The notes under the pieces: model-generated | Told to the model about the DNA's origin: nothing | The model's input: the letters and a program-made list of their open reading frames with translations, nothing else | Databases searched by the model: none | In this document: one piece after another, positions 44,038 through 52,362 of the stretch | Layout: each line of letters opens with the position of its first letter | How positions within the stretch are numbered: the stretch's first letter is position 1 | NCBI RefSeq assembly: GCF_027891095.1 | Contig: NZ_JAQIIO010000003.1 | Span: 124,001 to 188,000, forward strand | Direction: 5' to 3' | DNA: 64,000 nucleotides | Source of the DNA: Aliiroseovarius salicola | Lineage (GTDB): Bacteria; Pseudomonadota; Alphaproteobacteria; Rhodobacterales; Rhodobacteraceae | Made by a program: the position numbers and the translations under genes

Positions 44038-44525
44038 GAGGTCCTCCGGGTTGCGCATCTGATCTCGCCCAGAACCGCGCCGGGGTCAATACTGTCTGTT
44101 CGCTCTGCATGTTGAAGAGGATGGGAAAACCGGCTTGAGGAGCTGGCTCGGATCATCACCACGGGGTCTAAGTCCCAGATTTGGGGTTATTTAATTTAAC
44201 AAGTTAATGTTAGGGGAGGTTGGCGACTCAGATATTGACCGGCATGGATATGCCGTGTTTTTTGGCAGGGTTGGCGCGTGTTTGCGCCAGGATAGTAACG
44301 AGTTTCGGATCGCCACTTATTGGCGGCACCTGTAATGGTCTCTCGGCAGTCCTGGCCAATTGCCAGCTATTGATCTTGCTCTCTTCTCAGGGGGCTGGAT
44401 CTATGCCGAGGGCATTGGTTGGCCCGCGCCTCTGATCCGGTCAAACCGGGCATATCCCCAAGATTGCAGAGCGTGCGGGTCAACCTTTCGTCGGTTGTGA
44501 CCCGGGTGTCCTCAGTCTCATTGAT
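44038..44525. other. Intergenic region between hisH and the hisB terminator
   Basis: About 490 bases without a convincing gene. It contains an AT-rich stretch with a TTAAC-AA-GTTAA inverted repeat (about 44195-44206), perhaps part of the hisH promoter. A 71-codon frame starting TTG at 44220 lacks support. Confidence 0.45.
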
Positions 44526-44554
44526 AAAAAAACCGCGCCGGGTGGGCGCGGTTT
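44526..44554 (-). terminator. Terminator of hisB
   Basis: AAACCGCGCC / GGCGCGGTTT type stem (44530-44539 with 44545-44554) read on the minus strand is followed by a run of seven T. It lies 30 bases beyond the hisB stop. Confidence 0.9.
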
Positions 44555-44584
44555 ACAAAGCTGAGTTCCTATGTGGGCACTATG

Positions 44585-45178
44585 TCAGAGTGCGCCCTTG
44601 GTTGATGGCAGGATATCCGCCATACGCGGGTCGGTTTCAACCGCCATGCGCAAAGCGCGCGCCACCGCTTTGAATGCAGCTTCGGCTACATGGTGCGCGT
44701 TGAAGCCGTGGATCTGATCCACATGCAGGGTAATCCCGCCATGGGTCGACAGCGCTTGGAAAAACTCTCTCACCAGCTCGGTATCAAAATTGCCGATCTT
44801 CGGTGCGGTGAAATCCACATTCCAGATCAGGAACGGGCGGGCCGACAGGTCGAGCGCCGCGCGCACCTGCGCATCATCCATCGGCAAGTGGCATTCGCCA
44901 TAACGACGGATCCCCTTCTTATCGCCAAGCGCCTGAGCCAATGCCTGACCCAGCGCAATACCGGTGTCTTCGACGGTGTGGTGATCATCGATGTGATAAT
45001 CGCCTTTGGCGCGGATTGTCATGTCAATGAGCGAGTGGCGCGACAGCTGGTCCAGCATGTGGTCAAAGAACCCCACACCGGTCTGGTTGTCGTATTTGCC
45101 TGTGCCATCGAGGTTGATCTCGACGCTGATCTTTGTCTCCGCGGTGCTGCGGCTGACTTTTGCGACGCGCATCAGCAT
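44585..45178 (-). CDS. hisB: Imidazoleglycerol-phosphate dehydratase
   Basis: 197-residue manganese enzyme of histidine synthesis. The paired His-rich metal motifs are visible: [17 protein letters not shown] with [13 protein letters not shown], and [17 protein letters not shown] with [17 protein letters not shown]. Start 45178 follows AAGGAAGGG. A weak -10-like TATAAA lies at 45200-45205. Not overlapped with hisH, but same strand. Confidence 0.97.
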   Translation of the reverse strand: MLMRVAKVSRSTAETKISVEINLDGTGKYDNQTGVGFFDHMLDQLSRHSLIDMTIRAKGDYHIDDHHTVEDTGIALGQALAQALGDKKGIRRYGECHLPMDDAQVRAALDLSARPFLIWNVDFTAPKIGNFDTELVREFFQALSTHGGITLHVDQIHGFNAHHVAEAAFKAVARALRMAVETDPRMADILPSTKGAL

Positions 45179-45488
45179 GTCCCTTCCTTTGTTTGCTGCT
45201 TTATAGGCGGGGCGACCGCATCGTGGAAGCGGGCAAATCGTGTTTCATGTGGATCTGTGACTTTCTGGTGAGGCGGCGTGGAGTAGCCATTCAGACATGT
45301 CTGCGGGGGCGTAGAACCTTCTGGCTGCGAGTAGTGCGGGGCGGCGGGACGATCATCAGACATGCCGACCCAGAGTGTAAGGAAGTGGGATCGAACAGCA
45401 CGAAACACGCTTACCAGAACGCGTTCGGATCCCGACTGCCTGCGATTTCGCCACATTTGGCTGCGGCGAAAATATCGACCTTCTGACG
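45179..45488. other. Intergenic region upstream of hisB
   Basis: 310 bases between hisB and the GNAT-like gene. It probably carries the hisB promoter (TATAAA, 45200-45205 on the minus strand). A perfect palindrome CAGACATGTCTG (45292-45303) could be an operator; a related TCAGACATG half occurs about 65 bases further (45356). No gene seen. Confidence 0.4.
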
Positions 45489-46205
45489 TCAGGCGGCCAA
45501 AGAGGGAAGCGTTTCTGCTGTGGGAAGCTTGAGCAGAAAGCTCAGATCGTCGTGGCTCATGTAGACCATGAAGGCGCGCATCGGATCGGTTTTGTCCCGG
45601 TTATGCCATGTCAGAGCCCCCGGATCTGAATGCATATAGCCTTCACGTTCCATCAGTCCGCGATAGGCCAGTTGTTCAGGCATGAAACCGAACACATGAT
45701 CCGGGGACCAGCGCAGTACGCAGGTGGCCATAGCAAAGCGGGCCAGTATGCCGGGCAGGCCGGTGCCGCGAAAGCGCTGGTCGGGTTTTACCCAAAGCTC
45801 CCCATGGTAAAATACCTGTCCGGTGATCCGATGTGCGCCCGGACCCGGTCGGTAGCTTGACCGCTCCATGTCCAGATCCATTCCCGAGGGGGGGAATTCC
45901 CGGAAGTTATAAGACAGATAGTCGGACAGCTGCACACCACCCAGTTCAAACTTGCGCATCGCCTGCGTGTGGACAAGCTCTCCTTCCATGGTCCAGCCAA
46001 GGATCCAGAACGCGTTGTCATCATGCAGATCGTGACGCTCGGGATTGAACGGTTGTCCAAGTGCCTGCTCTTTGCGGTGTTTGGCCAGAACCTCGGCGTA
46101 ATGCTCGAAATCTGATCCGATTTCGAGCCTCAGCCCCTTGCTTTCAGTCAGGTTGAGAACAGCCGACACATATTGCGCGCCGGTAAAAGTATCGTGGATT
46201 GTCAT
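45489..46205 (-). CDS. GNAT-like hypothetical protein paired with a LysR-type regulator
   Basis: 238 residues, no recognised family name. The segment DQRFRGTGLPGILARFAMA resembles the acetyl-CoA loop of GNAT enzymes (RGTG), and PEQLAYRGLMEREGYMH resembles the motif B helix, so an acyltransferase fold is likely (inference). Start 46205 follows AAGGGAGATACTT. The LysR-type gene lies 63 bases upstream on the same strand. It is not a LuxI-type signal synthase: the LuxI Arg/Phe/Trp and acidic residues are missing. Confidence 0.6.
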   Translation of the reverse strand: MTIHDTFTGAQYVSAVLNLTESKGLRLEIGSDFEHYAEVLAKHRKEQALGQPFNPERHDLHDDNAFWILGWTMEGELVHTQAMRKFELGGVQLSDYLSYNFREFPPSGMDLDMERSSYRPGPGAHRITGQVFYHGELWVKPDQRFRGTGLPGILARFAMATCVLRWSPDHVFGFMPEQLAYRGLMEREGYMHSDPGALTWHNRDKTDPMRAFMVYMSHDDLSFLLKLPTAETLPSLAA

Positions 46206-46268
46206 AAGTATCTCCCTTGCAACCATTGATAGGGAGAAGATAACCTAAGGGTGTTTTCACGTCTTATT

Positions 46269-47156
46269 TTAAGGTGTTAAATCTACCTTGGGTGGTTTGA
46301 TGGACATGATTTTATCAACTGGCATCTCTGTGCGCATATGCTCTGGTAGACCCTCGATCAATATGTTGTGGGTTCGGTCTACCAGCGTCGCAAGGGCAAA
46401 GCTTCCGTCGGGGAATCGGCATCCCATGGCGAGGCGCTGATATGATATGGGTTCTAGCCCTACTTCGGGGTTGCGCTGCATTTTGGTAACGATGTGGTCA
46501 AGCCGCAGACCATGTGTGTTCATGACGTCCCGAAATGGCTCAGTCAAAAGGCGTGCAAATCCCTCGCCACCGGGCAATTCAGAGATGTTACGCCCAATTG
46601 AGCTGTGTTCCCATGTCCAGCCAAACCATGTTGCGTATGACGACTTGTCTCCAACTTCGGTGCAGATCCAGTTTTCGTCGGCGGGCCGGAACATCATCAG
46701 ATAGGGTCGCAGCGCGCTGAAGGCTTTGCTTTCGATCCTTCCCTCGGAACGGGCCCACATCTGGAAACCCCATCGCATCAGGTCCGAGCTGGTACGCCAC
46801 AATTCCGACAAAGGGTGCTGTTGCAGGAAATAAGGGACGGACCCTTCCTGAACTGCGAGATGGAAAAGCCCACTGCGCTGACTTGCTTCATTGTGCAACC
46901 ACGCCTCGGAGCGGGCCAGGAGTGTATTGGCCTCCCCCAGGCTGTCCTTGCCCAACTGGGTCAGGCTGTATTGTCGATCGTCCAGCTGAAATAGTGACCC
47001 GCCCTTATACTCCTCCAATAATGCAATATGCCGCCGCAGGGTTTGTCGGGTGCTTCCCAGCTCACGCACCGCCTGAGACAAGTTGAGCGTGCGCGCCAGC
47101 GTTGCAAATGAGCGCATCATCTCAAACAGGAGGGCGGGAGGCGGATCAGCAGGCAT
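46269..47156 (-). CDS. LysR-type helix-turn-helix regulator with atypical C-terminus
   Basis: 295 residues. The N-terminal winged helix is LysR-like (MMRSFATLARTLNLSQAVRE, then LGSTRQTLRRHIALLEEYKG and LFQLDDRQYSLTQLGK). The remaining 220 residues do not show the normal LysR effector domain; they carry Trp-rich stretches (WTCEVGD-like WICTEVGDKSSYATWFGWTW). Probably regulates its downstream GNAT-like neighbour. Upstream (47157-47384) are two GTTGACGT copies 50 bases apart and a CTTGT...ACAAG repeat. Confidence 0.75.
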   Translation of the reverse strand: MPADPPPALLFEMMRSFATLARTLNLSQAVRELGSTRQTLRRHIALLEEYKGGSLFQLDDRQYSLTQLGKDSLGEANTLLARSEAWLHNEASQRSGLFHLAVQEGSVPYFLQQHPLSELWRTSSDLMRWGFQMWARSEGRIESKAFSALRPYLMMFRPADENWICTEVGDKSSYATWFGWTWEHSSIGRNISELPGGEGFARLLTEPFRDVMNTHGLRLDHIVTKMQRNPEVGLEPISYQRLAMGCRFPDGSFALATLVDRTHNILIEGLPEHMRTEMPVDKIMSIKPPKVDLTP

Positions 47157-47384
47157 AGGGGTTTGGTGACCGTAAGGTTGTAAATTGGAGGATAGGGGTT
47201 GACGTAGCGGAAGGCAATCTTTCAGTTAAACTTGTTGTTTTACAAGCGTTGACGTTGCTCAATGGTAAATAAATCACCCATCACCTGTCAATTGTTGGTT
47301 TAAAATCGGTTATCCCTCATCAATTGCCAATTTATGCATTTATGACACTCTCGCTATACGGGAAACAAAGAAAATGGTGAGGAA

Positions 47385-47759
47385 ATGGTGCATCCAGTGG
47401 ACGCCCACGTAGGGCGAAAAGTAAGAGAGATCCGTCTGCTGCGGGGATTGACGCAGGCGAATGTTGCAGAGCAGCTTGGATTGTCATTTCAGCAATTGCA
47501 GAAATATGAAACGGGGCATAACCGGGTGTCGGCCAGTCGCATGTTTGAAATCGCGCGCTTGCTGAATGTTGAACCGGCCTATTTTTTCGAAGGCTACGAC
47601 GATGGCGCGGGAAAAACGTCCGAACATCTTGATGAGCGGACAGCCAAAGCGGCCAAGGCCCTGTCCTCAATCACTGACGAAGCGGTACGCAACCAGATCC
47701 AGACGATGATCATGGAACTGGCAGGGCGCAGCAGTGGCGAATTGCGCAAGTCCGCATAG
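47385..47759 (+). CDS. XRE-family helix-turn-helix regulator
   Basis: 124-residue small regulator. HTH at about residues 9-63 (VGRKVREIRLLRGLTQANVA, then EQLGLSFQQLQKYETGHNR), followed by MFEIARLLNVEPAYFFEGYD, typical of alphaproteobacterial XRE proteins. The C-terminal 50 residues may dimerise. Divergent from the LysR gene with a 228-base AT-rich spacer. Followed by two terminators and tRNA-Gly genes. Confidence 0.88.
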   Translation: MVHPVDAHVGRKVREIRLLRGLTQANVAEQLGLSFQQLQKYETGHNRVSASRMFEIARLLNVEPAYFFEGYDDGAGKTSEHLDERTAKAAKALSSITDEAVRNQIQTMIMELAGRSSGELRKSA

Positions 47760-47855
47760 GAATGCTTGCGCCGTATTCCGGGTGGCAAAAGCCGGGTGCG
47801 GCGATCGGTCCGAGCGATGCCTGAGATATGTCTTTAGCGCATGGGGTGGGACCTG

Positions 47856-47889
47856 AAAGGCGAATGGGGGAAACCTCGTTCGCCTTTTT
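47856..47889 (+). terminator. Terminator downstream of the XRE gene
   Basis: Perfect 9-bp arms AAAGGCGAA (47856-47864) and TTCGCCTTT (47879-47887) then TT. About 97 bases after the XRE stop, so a long 3' UTR or a separate small transcript is possible. Confidence 0.75.
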
Positions 47890-47909
47890 GCGTGTGAAAT
47901 CTGGCCAAC

Positions 47910-47940
47910 AAAAAAGCCCCCGAAAATCGGAGGCTTTTTT
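47910..47940 (-). terminator. Terminator of the tRNA-Gly transcript
   Basis: AAAAAAGCCCCCGA / TCGGAGGCTTTTTT (47910-47940), one mismatch in the stem, with A and T runs on the two sides so it can work in both directions. It immediately follows the first tRNA-Gly on the minus strand. Confidence 0.85.
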
Positions 47941-47943
47941 GAT

Positions 47944-48018
47944 TGGAGCGGGTGATGAGATTCGAACTCACGACATTTACCTTGGCAAGGTAACGCTCTA
48001 CCCCTGAGCTACACCCGC
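47944..48018 (-). tRNA. tRNA-Gly (GCC), copy 1
   Basis: 75-nt cloverleaf on the minus strand with CCA: acceptor GCGGGTG/CACCCGC, D-arm GTAGCTCAGGGGTAGAGC, anticodon loop CTTGGCAAG (anticodon GCC), T-loop GAGTTCGAATCTC. Identical to the copy 115 bases away. Confidence 0.97.
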
Positions 48019-48058
48019 ACCTATGAAACGCAACCTGGGTCTTGTTGCTATGGCCGAT

Positions 48059-48133
48059 TGGAGCGGGTGATGAGATTCGAACTCACGACATTTACCTTGG
48101 CAAGGTAACGCTCTACCCCTGAGCTACACCCGC
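48059..48133 (-). tRNA. tRNA-Gly (GCC), copy 2
   Basis: Identical in sequence to the previous tRNA-Gly, including the three bases after the CCA (a 78-base exact repeat). The 40-base spacer between them is unrelated. Together they probably form one transcript read on the minus strand. Confidence 0.97.
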
Positions 48134-48250
48134 GTCCTTCGGTGAGGCGTGATGTATGAAATCCCGCCGAAGGCTGCAAGAGGAAAATGCAATTTCCCCC
48201 CTCTTTTTTCGAGAAAGTGCGGATTGCCCCGAAAAACTCCGCAATTCTAA

Positions 48251-48640
48251 TCAAACCAGCGCGTGCAGGATATTTGCAAGCGCTGACAGGGCGATCATCA
48301 GGAGCGTCAGGGCCATCCCGGTCTTGCGTAGTGGGATGATCTGCGGCGTGCGCCCAAAGCCCACTGCGTGCATGATACGCCCGGTCAAAAGCATCAGACC
48401 CAGAAGATGCAAGCCCCATCCGGGCGCGCCCTGAATCTCTGCGAGAAGCAGCATCATCACACTGATTGGTACATATTCCATGCAATTGGCCTGGGTGCGC
48501 ATGGTTTTGATCATCAACCTGTTATCCGCGTCCCCGACCGATATTTTCTCGGTCTGCCGGGTGCGGATCACGCGGGCGCTCAGATACAGGAACAGAAGGG
48601 CCAGAAGACCCGCATAGATCGGGGTGACGGTCACGCTCAT
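48251..48640 (-). CDS. MAPEG-family membrane protein
   Basis: 129-residue four-helix integral membrane protein of the MAPEG type (eicosanoid/glutathione enzyme fold). Helices: IYAGLLALLFLYLSARVI, then YVPISVMMLLLAEI, GLHLLGLMLLTGRIMHAVGF and MALTLLMIALSALANIL. RTQANCMEYVPI is the typical conserved centre. Start 48640 chosen for GGAGTGTCTT upstream. Substrate unknown. Confidence 0.88.
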   Translation of the reverse strand: MSVTVTPIYAGLLALLFLYLSARVIRTRQTEKISVGDADNRLMIKTMRTQANCMEYVPISVMMLLLAEIQGAPGWGLHLLGLMLLTGRIMHAVGFGRTPQIIPLRKTGMALTLLMIALSALANILHALV

Positions 48641-48655
48641 AAGACACTCCAAAAA

Positions 48656-48690
48656 TGAAACACCCGGCCAGCATGGGCACTGACCGGGTG
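48656..48690 (-). terminator. Terminator of pyruvate carboxylase gene
   Basis: CACCCGG (48661-48667) and CCGGGTG (48684-48690), with CAGTG...TGCTG pairing inside through wobbles, followed on the minus strand by TTTCATTTTT. It lies 27 bases beyond the pyc stop, before the MAPEG gene. Confidence 0.8.
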
Positions 48691-48716
48691 ATTGCATAGG
48701 TTTACGTAGGTAGAGC

Positions 48717-51700
48717 TTATTCGAGTTCCACCAACAGGTCCTTGGCGTCGATCTGGCCACCGGCAGAGACATGCACCGCTTTCACAACCGCGTCGCGTTC
48801 GGCATGGATCCCAGTTTCCATCTTCATCGCCTCAATGGTGAGCAGCAGGTCGCCTTCGTGAACTTCTTGCCCTGCGCTCACGGCCACGCTGGCAACCACT
48901 CCCGGCATAGGCGCACCCACATGGGCGGCATTGCCTTCTTCGGCTTTTGGACGGCTGGTCGTGGAGGCTTTGACCAGACGGTTCGGCACGCGAATGACAC
49001 GTGGCTGGCCGTTCAGCTCGAAGAACACCTTAACTTCGCCGTTCTCGTCGGTCTCACCCACCGCCTGCAACAGGATCTCGAGTGTCTTGCCCGGATCGAT
49101 TTCTGCCTCGACCTCCTCACCCGGTTCCATGCCATAGAAGAAGGTCTTGGTGGGCAGGGTGCGGACTGGGCCATAGGTGCGGTGACGCCCCATGTAATCC
49201 AGGAACACCTTGGGATACATGAGATAGCCGTTCAGATCCTCGTCATCGACCTTGAACCCATTGAGCTCATTCGACAGGTCTGCGCGAGTGGTTTCCAGAT
49301 CAATCGGTTCCAGATGCTTGCCGGGGCGTTCGAGATTGGGGGCCTCATCCTTCAGCACCTTTTTCACGATGCTTTCAGGGAAACCACCGGGGGGTTGACC
49401 CAGGTTGCCGCGCATCATGTCGACGACGCTATCGGGGAAAGCCACGTCATGATCCGGGTCCTCGACCTCGTCTCGGGTGAGGTTCTGGCTGACCATCATC
49501 AGCGCCATGTCGCCCACCACCTTGGACGACGGCGTCACCTTCACGATGTCACCAAACATCTGGTTCACGTCGGCATAGCTCTGCGCCACTTCGGGCCAAC
49601 GTTCTTCCAGACCTAGCGAACGCGCCTGCGCTTTGAGGTTGGTGAACTGGCCGCCGGGCATCTCATGCAGATAAACCTCGGAGGCTGGTGAAGCGAGACC
49701 GCTTTCAAAGGCCACATATTGGCCGCGCACATGCTCCCAGTAATCGTTGATCTCGCGGATCGCTTCGATTGACAGGCCGGTGTCACGATCAGTGTGGCGC
49801 AGGGCTTCGACAATCGAACCCAGACAAGGTTGCGAGGTGCCGCCAGAGAAGGCGTCCATCGCCGCATCCACCGCATCCACACCCGCGGCTGAGGCCGCCA
49901 GAATGGTTGCGCCCGCAATGCCCGAGGTGTCATGAGTGTGGAAATGCACCGGGATCGAGATTTCGTCCTTCAGCGCCTTGATCAGCGCGGTGGCCGAGGC
50001 TGGTTTCAACAGACCCGCCATATCCTTGAGACCAATGATATGCGCACCGGCCGCTTCCAGTTCTTTCGCCATGCCGACATAGTATTTCAGGTCATATTTG
50101 GCGCGGTCCGGGTTCAGGATGTCGCCGGTGTAACAGACGGTGCCTTCGACGATCTTGCCGCTTTCATTCACCGCATCCATGGCGACGCGCATGTTTTCAA
50201 CCCAGTTAAGACTGTCGAACACGCGGAAGACGTCGATACCCTTTGCGGCCTCTTTCACGAAAGCCTGCACCACATTGTCTGGGTAATTGGTGTATCCCAC
50301 GCCGTTTGATGCGCGCAAAAGCATTTGCGTCAGCAGGTTCGGCATCCGCTCGCGCAGGTCGCGCAGACGCTGCCACGGGCATTCCTGCAAGAAGCGATAG
50401 GCCACGTCGAAAGTGGCGCCACCCCAGCATTCAACTGAGAACAGGTCCGGCAGGTTCGAGGCATATGCAGGGGCTGCCTTGATCATGTCGATCGAGCGCA
50501 TCCTTGTCGCCAGCAGCGACTGGTGCCCATCGCGCATGGTGGTGTCGGTCAGAAGCAGCTTCTTCTGATCCAGCATCCAGTCGGCCACAGCCTCGGCGCC
50601 CTTTTCCTCAAGCAAGTTGCGGGTGCCGGGTGTGATCTCTGTTCCATGGGCCGGAGCTTTTGGTGCCTTCAGACCTTCGGCGGGGGCGGCGCGGCCCTCG
50701 GTTTCCGGGTGACCGTTCACGGTGATATCCGCGATATAGGTCAGCACCTTGGTGCCGCGGTCGCGACGTTTCTTGAAGTTAAAGAGGTCCGGGGTCTCGT
50801 CGATGAATTTGGTGGTATATTCATTCGATAGGAAGGTCGGGTGCTTCAGCAGGTTTTCCACAAAGGCGATGTTGGTTGACACGCCGCGGATACGGAATTC
50901 GCGCAGCGCGCGGTCCATTCGCGCAATCGCCGCCTCCGGGGTCTGAGCATGTGCGGTGATCTTAACGAGCAGCGAGTCGTAGTAACGCGTGATCACCCCA
51001 CCCGCATAAGCGGTGCCGCCATCAAGGCGAATGCCCATGCCTGTGGCCGAGCGATAGGCGGTGATCCGGCCATAGTCGGGGATGAAGTTGTTTTGCGGGT
51101 CTTCCGTGGTGATCCGGGTTTGCAGGGCGTGACCGTTCAGGCGGATCTCGTCTTGCGAGGTTTTGCCTGTGGCTTCCGCCAGCGTCTTGCCCTCGGCAAT
51201 GCGCACCTGCGCCTGCACGATGTCGATACCGGTCACTTCTTCGGTTACGGTGTGTTCCACTTGAACGCGCGGGTTCACCTCAATGAAGTAGAACTTGCCG
51301 GTGTTCATATCCATCAGGAACTCAACGGTACCTGCACATTCATAGTTCACATGGGCACAGATCTTGCGGCCCAGCTCACAAATCTCGTTGCGCTGTTCTT
51401 CGGTCAGATAGGGGGCTGGCGCGCGTTCGACCACTTTCTGGTTGCGGCGCTGCACCGAGCAGTCACGTTCCCAAAGATGGTAAATCTCGCCATGGCTGTC
51501 ACCAAGGATCTGCACCTCAACGTGACGGGCGCGGGTGATCATCTTTTCCAGATAGCCTTCGCCATTGCCAAAGGCGGCTTCCGCCTCGCGGCGGCCTTCC
51601 AGAACCTTTTCTTCCAGTTCATCAGCAGAAAAGATCGGGCGCATGCCGCGACCACCGCCACCCCATGACGCCTTGAGCATCAACGGATAGCCAACCTCGT

Positions 51701-52154
51701 CCGCCTCAGCGCGGATCGCGTCCATATCATCGCCCAGAACCTCGGTGGCCGGGATCACGGGAACACCCGCTTTGACTGCAACTTTCCGGGCCGAGGCCTT
51801 GTCACCCAACGCGCGCATGGTGGCGGCTTTTGGACCAATAAAGGTGATGCCATTGGCTTCACAGGCATCCACGAAATCCGGATTTTCCGACAGAAGGCCG
51901 TAACCCGGGTGGATTGCATCCGCCCCGCTTTCCTTGGCCACGCGAATGATCTCGTCAATCGACAGATATGCGGCCACCGGCCCCATGCCTTCACCGATCT
52001 TATAGGCCTCGTCCGCCTTGAAACGGTGCAGGCCCAGCTTGTCTTCTTCAGCATAGACAGCAACGGTTTTCTTGCCCATCTCGTTGGCGGCTCGCATCAC
52101 ACGGATGGCAATTTCGCCTCGGTTGGCAATCAGGATTTTTTGAAACTCGCGCAT
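48717..52154 (-). CDS. pyc: Pyruvate carboxylase
   Basis: Anaplerotic biotin enzyme making oxaloacetate from pyruvate and bicarbonate. About 1145 residues with the full order: biotin carboxylase (KILIANRGEIAIRVMRAANE; ATP-grasp SWGGGGRGMRPI; ECAGTVEFLMDMNTGKFYFI), carboxyltransferase with metal-binding HFHTHDTSG, and C-terminal biotin carrier with biotinylated Lys in IEAMKMETG. ATG 52154 is preferred (GGGGAG six bases upstream); ATG 52160 is possible. Terminated by the hairpin at 48656. Confidence 0.98.
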   Translation of the reverse strand: MREFQKILIANRGEIAIRVMRAANEMGKKTVAVYAEEDKLGLHRFKADEAYKIGEGMGPVAAYLSIDEIIRVAKESGADAIHPGYGLLSENPDFVDACEANGITFIGPKAATMRALGDKASARKVAVKAGVPVIPATEVLGDDMDAIRAEADEVGYPLMLKASWGGGGRGMRPIFSADELEEKVLEGRREAEAAFGNGEGYLEKMITRARHVEVQILGDSHGEIYHLWERDCSVQRRNQKVVERAPAPYLTEEQRNEICELGRKICAHVNYECAGTVEFLMDMNTGKFYFIEVNPRVQVEHTVTEEVTGIDIVQAQVRIAEGKTLAEATGKTSQDEIRLNGHALQTRITTEDPQNNFIPDYGRITAYRSATGMGIRLDGGTAYAGGVITRYYDSLLVKITAHAQTPEAAIARMDRALREFRIRGVSTNIAFVENLLKHPTFLSNEYTTKFIDETPDLFNFKKRRDRGTKVLTYIADITVNGHPETEGRAAPAEGLKAPKAPAHGTEITPGTRNLLEEKGAEAVADWMLDQKKLLLTDTTMRDGHQSLLATRMRSIDMIKAAPAYASNLPDLFSVECWGGATFDVAYRFLQECPWQRLRDLRERMPNLLTQMLLRASNGVGYTNYPDNVVQAFVKEAAKGIDVFRVFDSLNWVENMRVAMDAVNESGKIVEGTVCYTGDILNPDRAKYDLKYYVGMAKELEAAGAHIIGLKDMAGLLKPASATALIKALKDEISIPVHFHTHDTSGIAGATILAASAAGVDAVDAAMDAFSGGTSQPCLGSIVEALRHTDRDTGLSIEAIREINDYWEHVRGQYVAFESGLASPASEVYLHEMPGGQFTNLKAQARSLGLEERWPEVAQSYADVNQMFGDIVKVTPSSKVVGDMALMMVSQNLTRDEVEDPDHDVAFPDSVVDMMRGNLGQPPGGFPESIVKKVLKDEAPNLERPGKHLEPIDLETTRADLSNELNGFKVDDEDLNGYLMYPKVFLDYMGRHRTYGPVRTLPTKTFFYGMEPGEEVEAEIDPGKTLEILLQAVGETDENGEVKVFFELNGQPRVIRVPNRLVKASTTSRPKAEEGNAAHVGAPMPGVVASVAVSAGQEVHEGDLLLTIEAMKMETGIHAERDAVVKAVHVSAGGQIDAKDLLVELE

Positions 52155-52313
52155 CGGCATCTCCCCTCGGTGTCGATGAGTGGTGTCTAAAGCGCCTCGG
52201 TTTCCGCCGGGTCAGGCGAGCACTGTGACGCGTTGGATATGCGGCGATTGGTAGGGAATGCTGCAACGCAGCGCAACTGTTTTGTTACAATTCTGCAGGA
52301 ATTCGGGCCAAAT

Positions 52314-52332
52314 TGGTAAATTTTCTTTACCA
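52314..52332. promoter_or_regulatory. Inverted repeat between dprA and pyc
   Basis: TGGTAAA (52314-52320) and TTTACCA (52326-52332) around TTTTC, about 160 bases upstream of the pyc start and just past the dprA stop. The AT-rich spacing would suit a regulator binding site; the regulator is unknown. Confidence 0.4.
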
Positions 52333-52362
52333 TTGTGTGGTGCCAACCTGTTTCGAATGTGC

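Noticed and set aside
44220-44435. 71-codon plus-strand frame starting TTG in the hisH-hisB gap
   Set aside because: Rare start, ribosome site too close, and no similarity recognised; likely chance.
45489-46205. Second acyl-homoserine-lactone synthase near hisB
   Set aside because: The protein lacks the LuxI Arg/Phe/Trp and acidic core motifs; GNAT-like loops only.
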